Assembly: GCF_030704535.1 (NCBI RefSeq)
Contig: NC_081817.1
Coordinates: 26,537,001-26,601,000, forward strand
Direction: 5' to 3'
Length of the DNA: 64,000 nt
Source: Vitis vinifera
Taxonomy: Eukaryota; Streptophyta; Magnoliopsida; Vitales; Vitaceae
Every line of letters begins with the position of its first letter. Positions within the stretch are counted from its first letter, which is position 1. The notes beneath the pieces were generated by a model. That model worked only from the letters and a program-made list of their open reading frames with translations, ran no database searches and had not been told where the DNA came from. Of the stretch, positions 22,931 to 39,425 are shown piece after piece. A program made the position numbers and the translations under genes.

Positions 22931-25900
22931 CTGCTATAATTTATAATGAACCAACCATATAGAAAATTTCTTCAAAAAAATTATTTGCAGGAACTGTTTC
23001 TTTGTATTTTTCATTTTTCATTTTTATATTTTCAAAGAAAAAGTTGTAAATTAGGCTACTAAACAAGCCCATAATTGAGTGGAATGGACAAGCTGATGAG
23101 TCTATCCATGGAATCTTTACTTGAATCAAGTTGGGATTCAATCATAGCGCCAGCTTGAGGTTGCAGCCAACTTCTATAGTCCAAAAAATTTGCCATATTT
23201 GCCGTTCCAACTTCCAAGGGGGCTGCTATGAAGTAAAGCACGATCCTCAAAAAGAGAATAAGACAGCTTATTCCTCGCCTTTTTACTTTGCTGTGCAGAA
23301 GTAAAGGTCCTCTCTTTCAAAAAAGAAAAAAAAGGAAAAAGAAAATGAAAAAGAAAAAGAAAATCTTTCCGTTCTCTTAAACTTCTTACCTTTTTACAAT
23401 GGGGTTTTCATGGGGATGAGTAATGCTTCATGAAAGGTAATTAGTTTACATATTTTATTCAGTGTTTTATTGAATGCTTAAAATGGGAGTGTAATTATGA
23501 ACAAATATGTGTTTGAATTTGATTGTGTTTTGCAAATTATGTTTCTGTGATTGCGTTAGAAGAAAGGGTTTGGTTCATGAGACAATGGGTAGATGGGTGT
23601 TTTGATTAAGTACGCTGAAAAAGGAGTTGACAGGAGGGGTGAGGAGGATGGAATGACAATGGATGGAGGGGTTGGCCCAAAAATTGAAAATCAAGCTTTT
23701 GAATTTGATGTCTAGATGTCTTGTTTTAGCAGGTTCAATGCATTTTAGAGCATGGAGTGGAGGGTTTGTTATCAGTCCAGTGGAATATTTGCCCTTATGG
23801 GGTCTACAACCTTGTCTCCATGGCTTGTGGTTGTTGGTGCTGAAATGGGTATGTGTAATTTCATTGATCCAATTCCGAAAGATATGTTTCATGAATTTTC
23901 ATGATGCTTCCGGTGCTGCAAAACCATTTTTCAATGGACAGTTGGTTGCTGGTGTCTCAGGGGTTGGCCCTCTGGATTCTTCTATCCCCTTCATGAAAGC
24001 TGGAATTTATGGGTCTTCATTATTGGGATAATATATTTTTCATGGACTAACAGTTTTTCGGAGAATCCTCAAGGGCCATGTACTTTGACCCATCAAATAT
24101 TCATAATGATGTGCAATGAAAAGCATCTACTGGGTGTCTGTAGGACATTTTGGAAAACGGGTTGGTGTTTTCAGTCTGGATTAGTCTACAGTGCTGCTGG
24201 AAGGAATGGAAAATCAGAAGATAAAAATTGTTCTGTGTTATGTTGCATCTTTCTCTGGTGAGGGGAATGACAGAAAAACCCGCAATGTGGAATAAGGTGC
24301 ATTTTGTTAATTCGGCAAATATGGTGGCTTCTGCCCTCTTAGAATTGGTGATGGGAACAATGATTCTTGTGATTTCTACAGGGCAAGAAGGAAATTGGAT
24401 TGTGCTTGGGTGTTCAAGCAAGGTGACTTTGACCTTGTGGTGAACAGTTAAATTGCCTGGGAATCCTTTTTATTAACCTTTTCTCAGTTGTAAAATATCA
24501 AATCATTTAATGCCTATGAACCATCATTTTTGAGCACATGTGGGGACATTTTTTTCTTGATGTCTTTTGCAATTATTATCAGATGCTCTTTGCATTCATG
24601 TAATTTGTTATTGGAAATGATAGAGATGTTCCTAAAGATACCGGTAATGTTGCAAGAAATCTATAGCCAACCTTCCAGCAAAATCTATTTTCTTACTATC
24701 AAGGTTGTCCATGTTTAGTACTTTACTAGATACAAATGGAAATGGCAACAACTTCTTCATCCTAACATCCTATAATTCTAGGAATTAGTTGCTTCGAAAA
24801 TCTTTGATGGTCATATAAGTATCCAAAGTATGAATAAGATGGAAGTTTGTTGTCTCAACCATTCTTCTCAATCCTGATTCGAATAAAGAGACGGGCTTTT
24901 AAGGAAGTTTTTAAATTGTTGGTTCCCAGGTCTAGGGCTTCTTTCCTTATGTTGCCTAATGGTAATAGTGGGGTAGAATTGATGTCCAACCCAAAACCTG
25001 TAAGTATAATTTGCTCGATTTGCTAGGTCAAATCGGAGAGGCATCCATTTTGGTTTCCATACTGTATTGGTCCATATAACGCTTACTGATCTTTTTATTA
25101 GTACCAAAGACAGCATCATTGACTATCACCAGGCCAGGGGGAAATCACCGCAGAATTTGAAACTAAAAAATTTCATATGATTGGATCAGGGTATAAAAAA
25201 ACTCACGTTATTTATAAATCACTATTTATTTAACCTTATATGATTGCCTCCTTGTAGAGCAATCCGGTTGAATCACTTCTCAGAAGTTGGAGAAAACTTG
25301 GGAGCTATTATGGTTCACAAGTAGCCATAGTCGTAACTTTAAATATCTTAAACTTCTTGATTTTAAAAGTGGAAGATTCTAGCATACTGATCTATCTATT
25401 CATATTGCTTGGAGCATCCATGTATTCTTCTTGTATGAATATGTTAATCCAGCAGAACCTTTGCAGCTTCAGACCTGACTGATTTGGATTTGGATCTGTT
25501 CAAATTGCAGTAAGCTTGCATTAATTGCTCTTAGATTCATTATGAGGCACTTGAATTCAATACTTTAAATAATTTTCTGCATCTTCTTTCTCATTTTATT
25601 TTTATTTTTATGTTTGTAATCTTGTTCTAATATATTACAAGTTTTCAGTAACTCACTTTGATTGGTTTTCTGTGGGGTTGCAGTGACACCTGAACTGAAT
25701 TCCAAGGATTGCAACTGGATTTCAATCCACAAGAAAGCCCATTTAGACAATCAAACCAGCTGAGCCAAGGAGATCACTCTTGGTTTATACCCTGCCCAGT
25801 TGCATTTCACATCATGCAGTATGGCTTTCACTGCCCTACCCTCCTATGTTTCAATCTTGTGAGATGCTTGAGTTGATTTGTGATGAAATTTTTTTCACAT

Positions 25901-28900
25901 GTTAATATATGATAAGCCCTATCTTGGATGGTTTCAACACTTGGAAATCTGAGACTGAGTCCACCAACTTTTGGAGTCTTATCCATCTATCTAGTTTAAG
26001 TAAGATCCAACTTTTTGTTGTTTCCAAACTGTGGCCAAAACATCTGATTTCTTGGGAAGATGTTGAACTGCACAAGTACTTTTATTTTACCAAACATGTT
26101 AAAGCTCAAACCTTGCTATATTTAAGCTATTGTTATCATATGATTTTTTTTCTTCCCCAATGGCCCTTTATTTGTGTGTCAAAATGAAATAGCCGAAGGA
26201 ACTGAGCTTATTTTCACAGTTCGGCCCAATCCTGGTCTTTGACGTTGTACTCATTTGGGTATTGCAGGCTGTAAACTGCATTTTGTTTTTGTTTGCTTGG
26301 AATTGTTTTCTCTTTTCAAAAATTTCCTTATATCAGGCACTCATATATGTAGCCTCAACCTTGTAAGTAGCTGCAATTTTTTAAATAATGATAAATATAG
26401 CTAAAATAGCAACCCTTAGAATCAATTAGACATGAACTAGGTTCTATTGTTTTTGGACATGCATTTTTATGACATAAACTTGATGTGTATGGTGCCATAT
26501 TTTTCTTTCACATGATTCTTTCTAAGTTGTACATAACTTGGATAACCTGGAGAAAGAATTGACCATCTGAACCATCTAGTCCTTTGTATTTTTCTTTATT
26601 CCTCATTGTACATATAAGAAGGTGCATAACATTGTCATTGTGTTTTGTTGGCAAGTTATAGATCTAAGCTGTTCAATTTCAAGTTCTTTTTAATGCTGAA
26701 GAGATAATCATGCTGCTGCTTGGGATGTCTCTTCCGTGGGGTAAGGAAAAATGTTGTTCGCTCCACTTATAGCAACACAGCTCAGGTGGTGTCACCTGAT
26801 AAGGCCTCATAGCTGGGGGCTTTGCTCTCGGCTATGGCTTAGATGGTTAAACAAGTGAAAGGGCTCCATTGTAGCACAAACTACTCTATAATACCTTTTC
26901 ATCTTCATTTTGTATTTTAATGTTTCTTTCTTCTTATTTCATGAATCCATGTACTACATTGTAAAAGGGTGAGAAGTTGTGAGGAGTAACCCAATACAAA
27001 AAAAGGGGGTTGGGGGAGGATTTGTGGGAGATTCCTAGTTCAAGTCGAACAAAATTTACCCATTGAAAAAAGAAAAAAAAACCTGTACGAAAGGAAATAA
27101 AAAAAATAAAAAAATAAGAAAATGATGAGAAGTCTATACAACATCATGTGGCATTCTTGTCTACCATTAATCTTAAAGCAAAAGTTGACCTCATCACCCA
27201 TCAATTTCAGAACTGTTCTTAATGCACTTTGTTTTATTTAGCTTTTTGAGTTAAGCATTTTTTATTGTAAGTCATTTTCCTTATTAGAGTCATTTGTATT
27301 CTTTTGAAAACATTTTTCTTAAAATCTTGTTTAGATTGGCATTAAAAAGAAAGTGATTTAAACCATTGAACTGGTACAAAAACTAAAGGATTGTGAAAAT
27401 TTAAAATTTTAATGAAGCAAAGGATGAAAATGTTAAAATAATTCATTGAATACTTTGACAGTTTTAGTGGAAAGATGACTTTAAAAATTGGAACAGAACC
27501 TGATATCAGATGTTACTGTCTGAAAACTATTTCTCTTTAAACTAGAATAGACCAATGTGCATGTGCAATTTATTGGGGCATAGCTTGGGATGGCAAATCA
27601 GTAAGTTGAAAATTGGTTCTTAAGGAAGCCTGTATTCTTTGATAAAGAGGGATGGTAGACAGTCCTTGTGACTCCATTGATGTGCTATAAAGCTTGAGAA
27701 GCTTGAAATAGGTTGAAACATATGTGAGAAACAATTAACATGGTCAAGATTGACATAGAGGCTGAATGTTTGAGCTGAATTCCCAAAGAGAGCATCTAAC
27801 AGAGGAAACGGAGGGTGCCCTGCCAAAAGAATTTGGAATGAGTATCCTGAATGGAGTATCTCCAAGAACTAAGGAGCTGGGGCAAGGTTATGCTCTTTCT
27901 AATGATTTCCTATATTGATATTTTCTGTAAGTAGAGTACTTTTTTTTGTGATGCAGATAATATATTGTTAATTGTCTTTTACTGTGAAAAAGAGAGCCAT
28001 TATTGGAATTAGAAATAGATTCTCACATTCTCCCTAAGTTATCTAAACAAGCCTTGCTTTATTATCCCCTATAATCCACTTATGCCAGTAATTTTATTCT
28101 TTAAGGAGCCTCTTTACTTTATATAGAATTATCCTTCAGTGATTTGCCATTAGATCTGGATAAATCTAGTAAAGGGATGGGATTTCATCTTGTCTTTCTC
28201 ACAGAAATTGGTAAGTAAGGAAAACTCTTTGTTCAGAAGGACTTTTGTGCATTCTTATCTTGTTTCTATTGCTTCCCAAGTTAAGAGGGAAAACAGTAGA
28301 TTTTTCTTTACAGGTATGGAGATGGAAACTGCCAGGAAGAGGCTCCTAACATAGATCAGTAATTGATCTTATATTTTCTATGTGCATTTCATTTTGTGAG
28401 AGGATAGACTACATGATTTAAAAAACTTCCTCCGGGAGTACCTTAAAAGATGAAAGCTACTCTGAAGAGTATATATTTTACGGTCGTGAGGGGTGTGGAA
28501 ATGTTCTAATCCTCATCTCAAAGCATAAACTGTACAATGATTAATGATTAGTTTTATTACCTGTTTTCTGAGGGTATTTGGTTTTTCTTTTTCATACTTC
28601 TCACACCAGGTATGACTTACTTTTTAAACAAGAAGGATAATTTACAACTGAATTTTAATAAGAGACCTGGATCTTGAGGGAGCAATTTTGATAAGATCAT
28701 AGTTCTTGTTAACTGCATGGAGTATCCTATTGTTGCTCGGTGGCTTCCAATCATTGTGAAATGCATACATGAATCACTGTGACAAATTAATGAACTTTTC
28801 ATAAATATGTACAGTTAAGGGCATGAGGCCACCATCATGGGAATCTGGACCATATACAACTCTATGCAGGACAAACTCAAGTTGGTATGTCAGCATACTA

Positions 28901-31390
28901 GCCGCCCATATTTCATTGACCGTTGGATTGTGATATGATTTTCATGGGGCAATCTTTGATCCTTGGCCCCAATGCTTGAGTTCTCAGGGAAGTTGTAAGA
29001 GTTAGCATTGCTTTTGATCCTTAGATTCTCATTATTAATAATGATTTCTTTTGCCATCAAGGGCAAACTAGTCAATCTGGAACTTATGAAAAGTTTGAAT
29101 TGTGGTGCTTCTGACAGAAAATGGACCTTTTCCTTGTTGTCTGCTTCACAAACAGCGGGAGCTACTGCTATCAAAAAAGGCAACACTAGAGTCAGCCATG
29201 TGCTTAAGCAAGGTAGCCTCCTGTTATCAAAATTAGACATAGATCTTGGCTTTTATTTATTTATTTATTTTAATGCAAATTCTTTTTTTTTTTTTTTGTT
29301 TATATAACATTTCAATTATGACTTTGATGTTCTTTAAGATGGATGTGCATGTTCATATGGTAAAAAGTTCTTGGATAATACATCCTAACCTTATTTAATA
29401 GGGCTTTGTATGTTACAAAATGTATGGGAGTACAATATCCTGGGTGCTGATAGCTTAAATGTTTCTTTTCTTTGTCAACTCTGTTGCCTGCATATGCTAT
29501 CTTAGATAGGTTCTCAGAGAGTATTCTCAATAAAGGTTCCTAGTTTTTCTGATGTCAAATTGGGAGTACTTTATGGTAACAACAGTTTTCAAAAGTGTCA
29601 CTGAAGTTTGAGTGGTTTCAAATGCCAAGGTGAGTGTTTTGACCTACTGCATCTTGAAATTGTAAACTTGTCCACATGAGTTATACTACTTTTCACATGA
29701 AAATCTACAGAAGCACAGTGTGCAAACAGAACCATGCACTGTGTGAGCTAATGAATACCACTGTCCCAACAGTTACAACACCCAGATGCCCTCTTGACCA
29801 GCTAGAAATGACCTCTTTTTGGAATTCACTTTTCTTTTAGTTTTTCTGTGAGGCTGACTTTAGATGAATATGATGGAGTATGTCAATGAGAAAGACTTGT
29901 CAGGCTAATAGAAGTTATTAGAAACAAAGAAAGAAAACAGTAGAAAGTATCAAGGGCAAGACCATGAAGCACAGATCTTCACATGCTTGGGATTCTTGAA
30001 GAACAAAAGAATTAGGTTTGAGTGTGAGGTTCTTGTTTGAATATTATCTCTTCCAATGCAATGAATTGACCATTGAACACAAACCTTATTCTCTGATGTC
30101 TTGCTTTTAAATATACTGCTGCTGAATGAAAATATAAAATTTTTTCATTCTAGCTCTTGTTCAAATTCAAATCTCATGTAAAAATCTAGACATGTGCATA
30201 TTTGGACAGCTGGTTCAACTTGGAAAATTTTCCTTTAGGCTATGTTGGTTCTAGAAAATTTTAGGGAAAATGTGAGGAAAAGAAAATAGTGAGGAAAATT
30301 AGAAGAAAAAAAAATGTGAAGGAAAATAAAAAATAGGTTTAAAGTCTCTAAATTATTTTTATATATCACGTCAAACTCATTTCACTTATTCTAACTTTTC
30401 TATATAAAGATTAAATAATTTAAAATACATAAATTTTCAACTAATTTTAATTATATTTGATATATATATATATAGATATATTTGTTTTGTATTTTACATG
30501 GTAAAACCCAACATGAGAAATCATTTTTCTTAACATTTTTTTTTAATTTTCCTTAGTTCCTTTTGGAAACCAAACACAACCTTAATTCCACCATATAAAA
30601 ATGAAGACAGCATGTGGAATTACTAGGTGCTGATGGTCCATAGATTTTGAACTTAAATGTGTAGTAGTACAGACAGGGCGCTTCAGAAAAATCAGTGGAA
30701 GTTAAACATGGTGGGTAGCCACAGTTGGGATAATGCTTTGAAGTCACTGACATGAAAGCCCCCATCAGTTTTAGCCCCTCTACAATTGTTGCTATCACCA
30801 GCCTGTTGCTAACCACGTTTTGCCCCATTGTGGTAAAATGATGCTGCCTTCACTTGACATAAAAGCATAAAGGTGGACCAAATTATTAACCTGGTTCTAC
30901 CATTCCAGTGAATGATGGCAGCAGTCTTATAGATTATGAAGGGCAGGGCAGGGCAGCTCTGGTAATGGTTTGGTCAGAAGCATTAAGGGGCCTCAAGTTC
31001 CTCGGTTTTCTTTGGATCTGAAAATTCATGGCTGATTTAATATATTACTTGCACAACCTGTATAACGACAATTCATTTTTATATGCTTTTCTGTTTTCTG
31101 TCTTCTCTTACCTTCTTTCTTTTCAATTATGGTTTAATGAAGGCTACTTCATATTTCTCTGATGCGTGTGTGACTTCTTGGTGCTGCAAACAATAATGTA
31201 TTTGGAACTTAGATTCATGAGAGAAACTAATCTGCTTTTTATTCATTAGCTTAATATATACATCATTTATGGGGCTGATATTCACCTGTCCCTTTTGCAA
31301 GTCTATTAAATAATTCTTATTTAAAATGTTTAACCCATTTGTTCAACAAAATTTCAATAAGCCCCCCCACCTCCCCATTACACTTACAGT
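22931..31390. other. 8-kb region without a recognised gene
   Basis: The base composition is more balanced than in the neighbouring AT-rich DNA and long runs are fewer, so parts may be transcribed. The longest open frames (up to about 120 codons) have no motif I recognise and show no clear chain of phase-matched exons. Candidates kept as weak leads are the minus-strand frame 28890-29240 and the minus-strand frame 23059-23250. One MITE lies at 30238-30581. Confidence 0.4.
30238..30581. mobile_element. Tourist/PIF-Harbinger-like MITE (344 bp)
   Basis: The left end GGCTATGTTGGTT and the inverted right end GGTTGTGTTTGGTT form imperfect terminal inverted repeats. TTA lies directly outside both ends (30235-30237 and 30582-30584) as a target-site duplication. 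The subterminal parts also pair (GGGAAAATGTGAGGAAAA on the left, with TTTTCCTT-type sequence on the right). The interior is non-coding. Confidence 0.75.
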
Positions 31391-31507
31391 TGCGGAGAAG
31401 ATGTGAGACATACTGAATTTTATAGCTATCAATTTACAGTATTTTCCCCTAGGCATTTCTCCAAGTACATTAAGGGTCCCATCTTTATTTTTAAATCATG
31501 GTCCTTG

Positions 31508-33703
<2,196 letters not shown>

Positions 33704-35509
33704 TTTTTTCTTGAGAAAAGATGGGAGAAGCCAAAGACAGAAGCCCCTCAACATTGTATTTGTTTCTATGTGAGAAAAGAAAAAAGAGAGGTGTAGAAGA
33801 GCCAAGGAAATGAAGGGCTGAGGAGGGAATTTAAAGGTGAAGATTTGGGTGGCAGAGTCAACCTATCCCCAGTGGTGAGCATCCGTATGAAGACTGCCTA
33901 CTTGGGTGGGAGAGTTTTAGGATTTTCTTTTTATTTCTCCTTTTTGGGCTCTTTTGTTTAAGAGAGAAGCCATCACATATGCCAAGTTGAAGAGAAAAGT
34001 CACAGAAAGAAAGATTTCACAAATCTTGCACTTTTTTTAACAGTTGCAACCACATTGTCACCTTTTCCATCAAGGACAAACATGTCTCAAATTGTTTCTC
34101 ATTAACCCTGCTTAAGGATACCTTTGCCATTTCTACAAAAGGTTATGGCCTTGCTGGGACGTGCCTTCGCCTGCCTTCAGTGACAGGCTTGGCCATAGAA
34201 GTGTCTTTCTCACATGAATGATGAAGTTTTTTCTTGAATTCATTGCTTGTCCAAAGTAAACAAGGCGTATCTTCTTTCAGATCGGATGAGAGGGACTAGT
34301 GGGGATGGCTAGATTTATTTGAGAAAGGGAGAGATGGGCTAGCAGGATTTGTATGGACCCATGGGACAAGTGAATTTCAAATGGGTATGTGCTTTGTTGG
34401 GGAAAGGGCTATGATTGGTATAGTTGGACCCCGTTTCGCCAGTGTGATCGGTTAATCACAGGGGTCGAATTTGGGATGACAGCTTAGAGGAAACACCGAA
34501 AGACTACCCTTTGCCTCTCTGCTGCAATGTCTTTGATGCCTCAGCTCCCAGCCATGGGACAAGCCTAAAGATTCTCCTGCTCATGTTTTGTGTGCAAAGA
34601 AATCACTTCATTTCAATTATTGTTTCTTTGCCGTGTCTTACATGTTCTTAGTGACCATAATGTGACCTTAATTTGCAGGCCTCACCATGTGTATATTATG
34701 TGCAAATATACCCGTCTTGCACTCCTTTTTTTCATTGTGTACTTGAAAGTATATTGTTATATACCCCATAGCTTCCTTTGCTCTTGAAACACTCCATTCT
34801 CTTGCTGCCATTCTTTTCTCAGAGACAATCTTCTCCAACAGCTTACGGAATCAATTTTTGATGCCGATAAAGATCCTTCATTGGGGGCTGATAAAGGCAT
34901 CTTTGGAGTTGGATAAGGGTTAAAAATTTGTCATTAAAAGAAAGGACAAATGGATGGGGGGTATTTTCTGCCATGACTGCTCATGCCATATGAGGTACTA
35001 TGATAGATTTTGTAGGAAAAAGGAGATACCAACAGGGGCCCCTACTAAATTTTTTACATGGGTCTAGGGAAAGGAGCAGATTAAAGTGCAATTAACCAAG
35101 TTTTTTGAATATGCCCAACAAACTTCTCTTTCTCTAAGGAGAGTTTCCTTATAGAAGAATGTTGGTCCTAAAATTTAAGGACCAACCCTACCCTAATTTT
35201 AACCATTCCTAATTTTAGGACTTTGAATAGGGATTTATCCTCTGAGGTTACTGAACCTTGAAAGACACCTTCAATCTTTTGATGTTGAAAGTAAGATGAA
35301 GACAAAATAAAAAGGAATGGCCATCTTATTGGGAGACACACCCCTCAACAATTACATGTTGAAATTAAGATTTTTGTATGAAGATTAAGAGACAAAGCAT
35401 GGGAATAGAATTTATGTTTTGAGACCTTAAAAGGGTTTGGTGGGATTGGAGAACCTAACCTAGTGGCTAAGAGAGGCATGAGGCCTAACCTATGGGCTAT
35501 GTGAAAGGG

Positions 35510-35514
<5 letters not shown>

Positions 35515-35548
<34 letters not shown>
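35515..35548. repeat. (AG)n microsatellite
   Basis: An uninterrupted run of 17 AG units. Confidence 0.9.
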
Positions 35549-35551
<3 letters not shown>

Positions 35552-38500
35552 TTGGCCATGGCACAAATTATAAGTGTTTCATCCTAGGTCCATTCCCCTT
35601 TAACATGAATTTTAAAAAGAAAAATTCATTATGTGGTTGGCCAGAAAGAGAGATGCTCTCTAGGAATCTCATATACTCAAAAAATAAACTAAAAAACATA
35701 CAAGATAAGATGAAATTTTTAAAGAAAAATGCCATATATTCCATTAAATCTCTTTTTTTCATGCATCAACTATACATTTCTCAAGTGGGTCTCCCATTTC
35801 TTTCTTGGATAGAATGATTTTTCTTTTGGGTTCTTTGAAGATATCCCCACACTAATCTCATAATTGAGACAGGGGGGAGATTTAGGATGGTGAAAGTAGA
35901 ATCATGGTAAAAAACAAAGAAGAAAGTGACCCTCTCACGTGTCATAATAAGGACTCCATTTATGTTTTATGATAATATTAAATGAAGATCCTTATAATTT
36001 GGAATAGATATTGCACTCAATTCCCTTGATTATGAAGAGGGTGGTGTCAAGTGTGAACAGCCAAGCTAAGTCTTCTCATTTGTGGAGCAACACCTAATCC
36101 TCCTCTCTAATTTCATTGTATTTGCATGTTTTCTAGAAGGAGACCCTACACTAATGGTCAACCTTCAAAACAAATAAAGATTTGAAAAAAGAAAAACTAA
36201 TATAATATATCAATAGTGTAAATTTCAAACCCGAGAATAAGTTAGATCACATTTTTTATGACATCTGAAATGTAACATTATCAATAATAAAATAAAAATA
36301 ATATTATCAATTGGTCAATTTTATAGAATTGAAAAGATTCTCGTCTTAAATTATATATTTCACAATCGATTTTATTCAGATGATTGAATTGTCAATAAAA
36401 TGACACGAATATAATGATATATTTTATGTTAATGCATATAATTTAAAACGTTAAACATGTGTTTAAAAGAATCCAAACGATATATTTTATTATCTTATTA
36501 AAGATAAAATCACTAATCAACAAAATAACGAGGACTCGGTCATGGTAGTAAGATTTAAATTTGTTCGTAGGTCAGTCAAACGTGTGTCACTGCTGATCTA
36601 AGAGATGCTCAAGGTGGCTCCCATGACATGAGACATAGCCCACCCATTGCCATAAAATCATGGATGAATAAGATGACACGAATGATGCCACATAGGCATG
36701 GTCTCGAGTGTTCCATTGGCTAGGCGGAAAATGAGGACCGCGAATGATAAAGTGGCAAGTGGGTGAAATGACACTAAGGCAATGGACATGGGTGGGAATG
36801 CCACGTTAGGAGGTGTCACCTTCCTACTCATCATGCCATGGACACTAAACAAATGGGTGTAGAGGGGTTGGTAGGACACAAATTGATTTAGGATGCTCAA
36901 AACTTTGAGATTTTTATATACCAAAAATAATAATAATAATAATAAAGAAATAAATAATCTAATTATTCTTATCATGTTCCCCTTCCCACTTTCATTCCAC
37001 TCCAATCAGTGTCCCCTTGTCATCCAAGGGGTAGATTCCACCGTCGACTATTCTTTTACTATATGCCATTTGTCGTCTTCTTCTTCCTTATACCATGAGG
37101 GTAAAAATTATATCCTTTGCCCCTCTATGCTTGTCATTATCCATGGAACCCATATGTAAATTTTATTTTATTCTTTGGAATTCTTTTAAAGCAATATTTT
37201 TTTAGTGTGTTGTCTCCATGATTGGAATAATATATTTATTAGATATTCGGAGTTGTTTTAATAGCAATAGCAATATAAAAATAGGGAATGTCACGGACTC
37301 GGAAAAAAAGAAAAAAAACAAAAGTCGGTAAGTTGAGGATTAAATAGGTGTTTAGTAAATCAACTTAATAAATTAAAATAATTTAATAATTTAATTTAAG
37401 TTATTAAGTAAATTATGTTTGGTAAAATAATTTAATAGTATGACTTAACGTAAAAGATAATTTTAAATTATAAGTAAAAATAATTAATTTATTCTTAAAT
37501 CAATATCTTCATTTTACTTTTTTTTATCTTTATTTGTTTTAATTATTTTCACAATCTCTTCCACTACTCAATGACCTTTATTGTCACTAAATTTTATTTA
37601 TTTTAATTATAATTAATGATGATAAATATGTCATCTTGTTGATTTAGAATAAATTTTAAGTTAATTTTATCAAATTATTTGAATACTTAAAATAAGAATT
37701 AAGTAATAAGTTTTAAGTCATCAATTTAAATATATTTAACTTAAAATCAACTTATGTCATTAAGTAATAAGTAATAAGTTTTATCGAACACTCCCTAAGA
37801 TATGTTTAAAAACATTTTCGAGAATAGTTTGTAAAAAATAGTTTATGTTTTATGATATTTTTTTAAAATAAAAGTTTATTTAGGAACTTAATTTTTTTAA
37901 AAATATTTCTTAAAATTAACTTTTATGTTTAGTAATTTATTTTTAATTATTTTTTCTAATGATTTATTTTTCATATTTATACAATTATTTAAAAAATAAT
38001 ATTTTTTAAAAGATAAGTGAAAAAAGTAAAAACATTTAAAATATGTTTTAGGAAACACTTTCAACCATCATCATCCAATATGTTTTTGAGTCCGAAAACC
38101 AATTCTCAAATTTTCAAATCCACCAAAAAAATGATGTTATTAATTCTTAGATTTCACTTTTGATTTAAAGTTCGTTTGACAATGATTTTAAAAAACGCTT
38201 TTAATTTTTTTAACACTTAAAATTTTTTAACATTCAAAGTGTTAGAAATACTAACAACGTTTTCTAGAATCATCCTAAAACACACTCTTAGCTTATTAAG
38301 TACAACTTGACTCATTTTTGAGGCAAGCCGAGATCAAAACTCAACTAAAATTTGGAAATGAAAAATTTATACCTTCTTAAAAACTAAACGATTTTAATTT
38401 TTGTTTCTTTATTTATGAAAATTATATTTTTTATCAATAAATTGTTGTTTCATTTTATCTGTTATGTTTGTAGTTTTTTTTATGAAGTTTAATATAATTA

Positions 38501-39295
38501 ATATTATTACATATTATAAGGGTTTTAATTTTTAAATATTTAAATTGAAATATAATTACTTCATAAAAATCACATGTATGGATATTTTATTTTATTAAAT
38601 ACTATATTAATTTTTCATAAAACAACTATAAATATATAACAAATTCATTGAAAAAGATATAATGTATTAAAAATAATAAATGATTATTAAAATTCAATAT
38701 TCAACACTTTGAAGTTTGAGTGTCTATAATTTATGATTTGAAGAATTCAAATATATATATATTTCATAAAAGTAAATTATAACGATCTATAGTATTTGTT
38801 TATTTATAAATTATATTTATTTAAAAAAAATTAATTTAAAAATTAAATCAACTAGATGAGATGGTATGAGAAATTCTCTTACCCAATTTATCTTATTTAA
38901 AATTGCTTTCGAAACAAGGATGACAACATATGGAAATAATCGATGAATCCAAAGGGGATGACTCACTCGTTGTCATTCCTACTACTCCATAAAACTCAAG
39001 CCATATCTTGACTAATTAAATTTAAGCTAATTATGTGCCTTTTGAATTTAGCTTCTCATGCTTAAGCTCGACTCATATTTCAAACAAGCTTATTTTGAAG
39101 TCATTTTCACAACATCCATATTGGGATCTTTACTCTATTTTGAAATTGACTCTATACCTTCTAGCTAAAGCATTGACAAAAACCATGGGCTTAGGTATTG
39201 TTATTCTTCTCATTGCCTCTGATCCTAAGTGTGTCTCATTCTTGAGATGAAGTCTTCATGTACTCGATTCTTTAAGCGAAATTAATATTTTTGGC

Positions 39296-39425
39296 GTTTG
39301 GGTATCGTTAGTATTCCATAAAATTTTAACAAAGGGTCCAAAATGAACAATAATTATATTTTTTGCATTGGGGTATTGTATTTGTTCCATAAAATTTTAA
39401 GAAGGGTCCACAATTAACAACAATT
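39296..39425. repeat. Imperfect tandem duplication, about 71-bp period
   Basis: Two adjacent stretches share TTCCATAAAATTTTAA, GGGTCCA and AACAA at an offset of about 71 bases. Confidence 0.6.

Noticed and set aside
23059-23250. Minus-strand 63-codon frame ending SIPLNYGLV
   Set aside because: It reads somewhat like protein, but there is no family motif and no neighbouring exon in phase.
30553-30828. Minus-strand 91-codon frame beginning MGQNVVSNRLV
   Set aside because: It runs into the MITE end at 30581 and shows no recognised domain; probably a chance frame.
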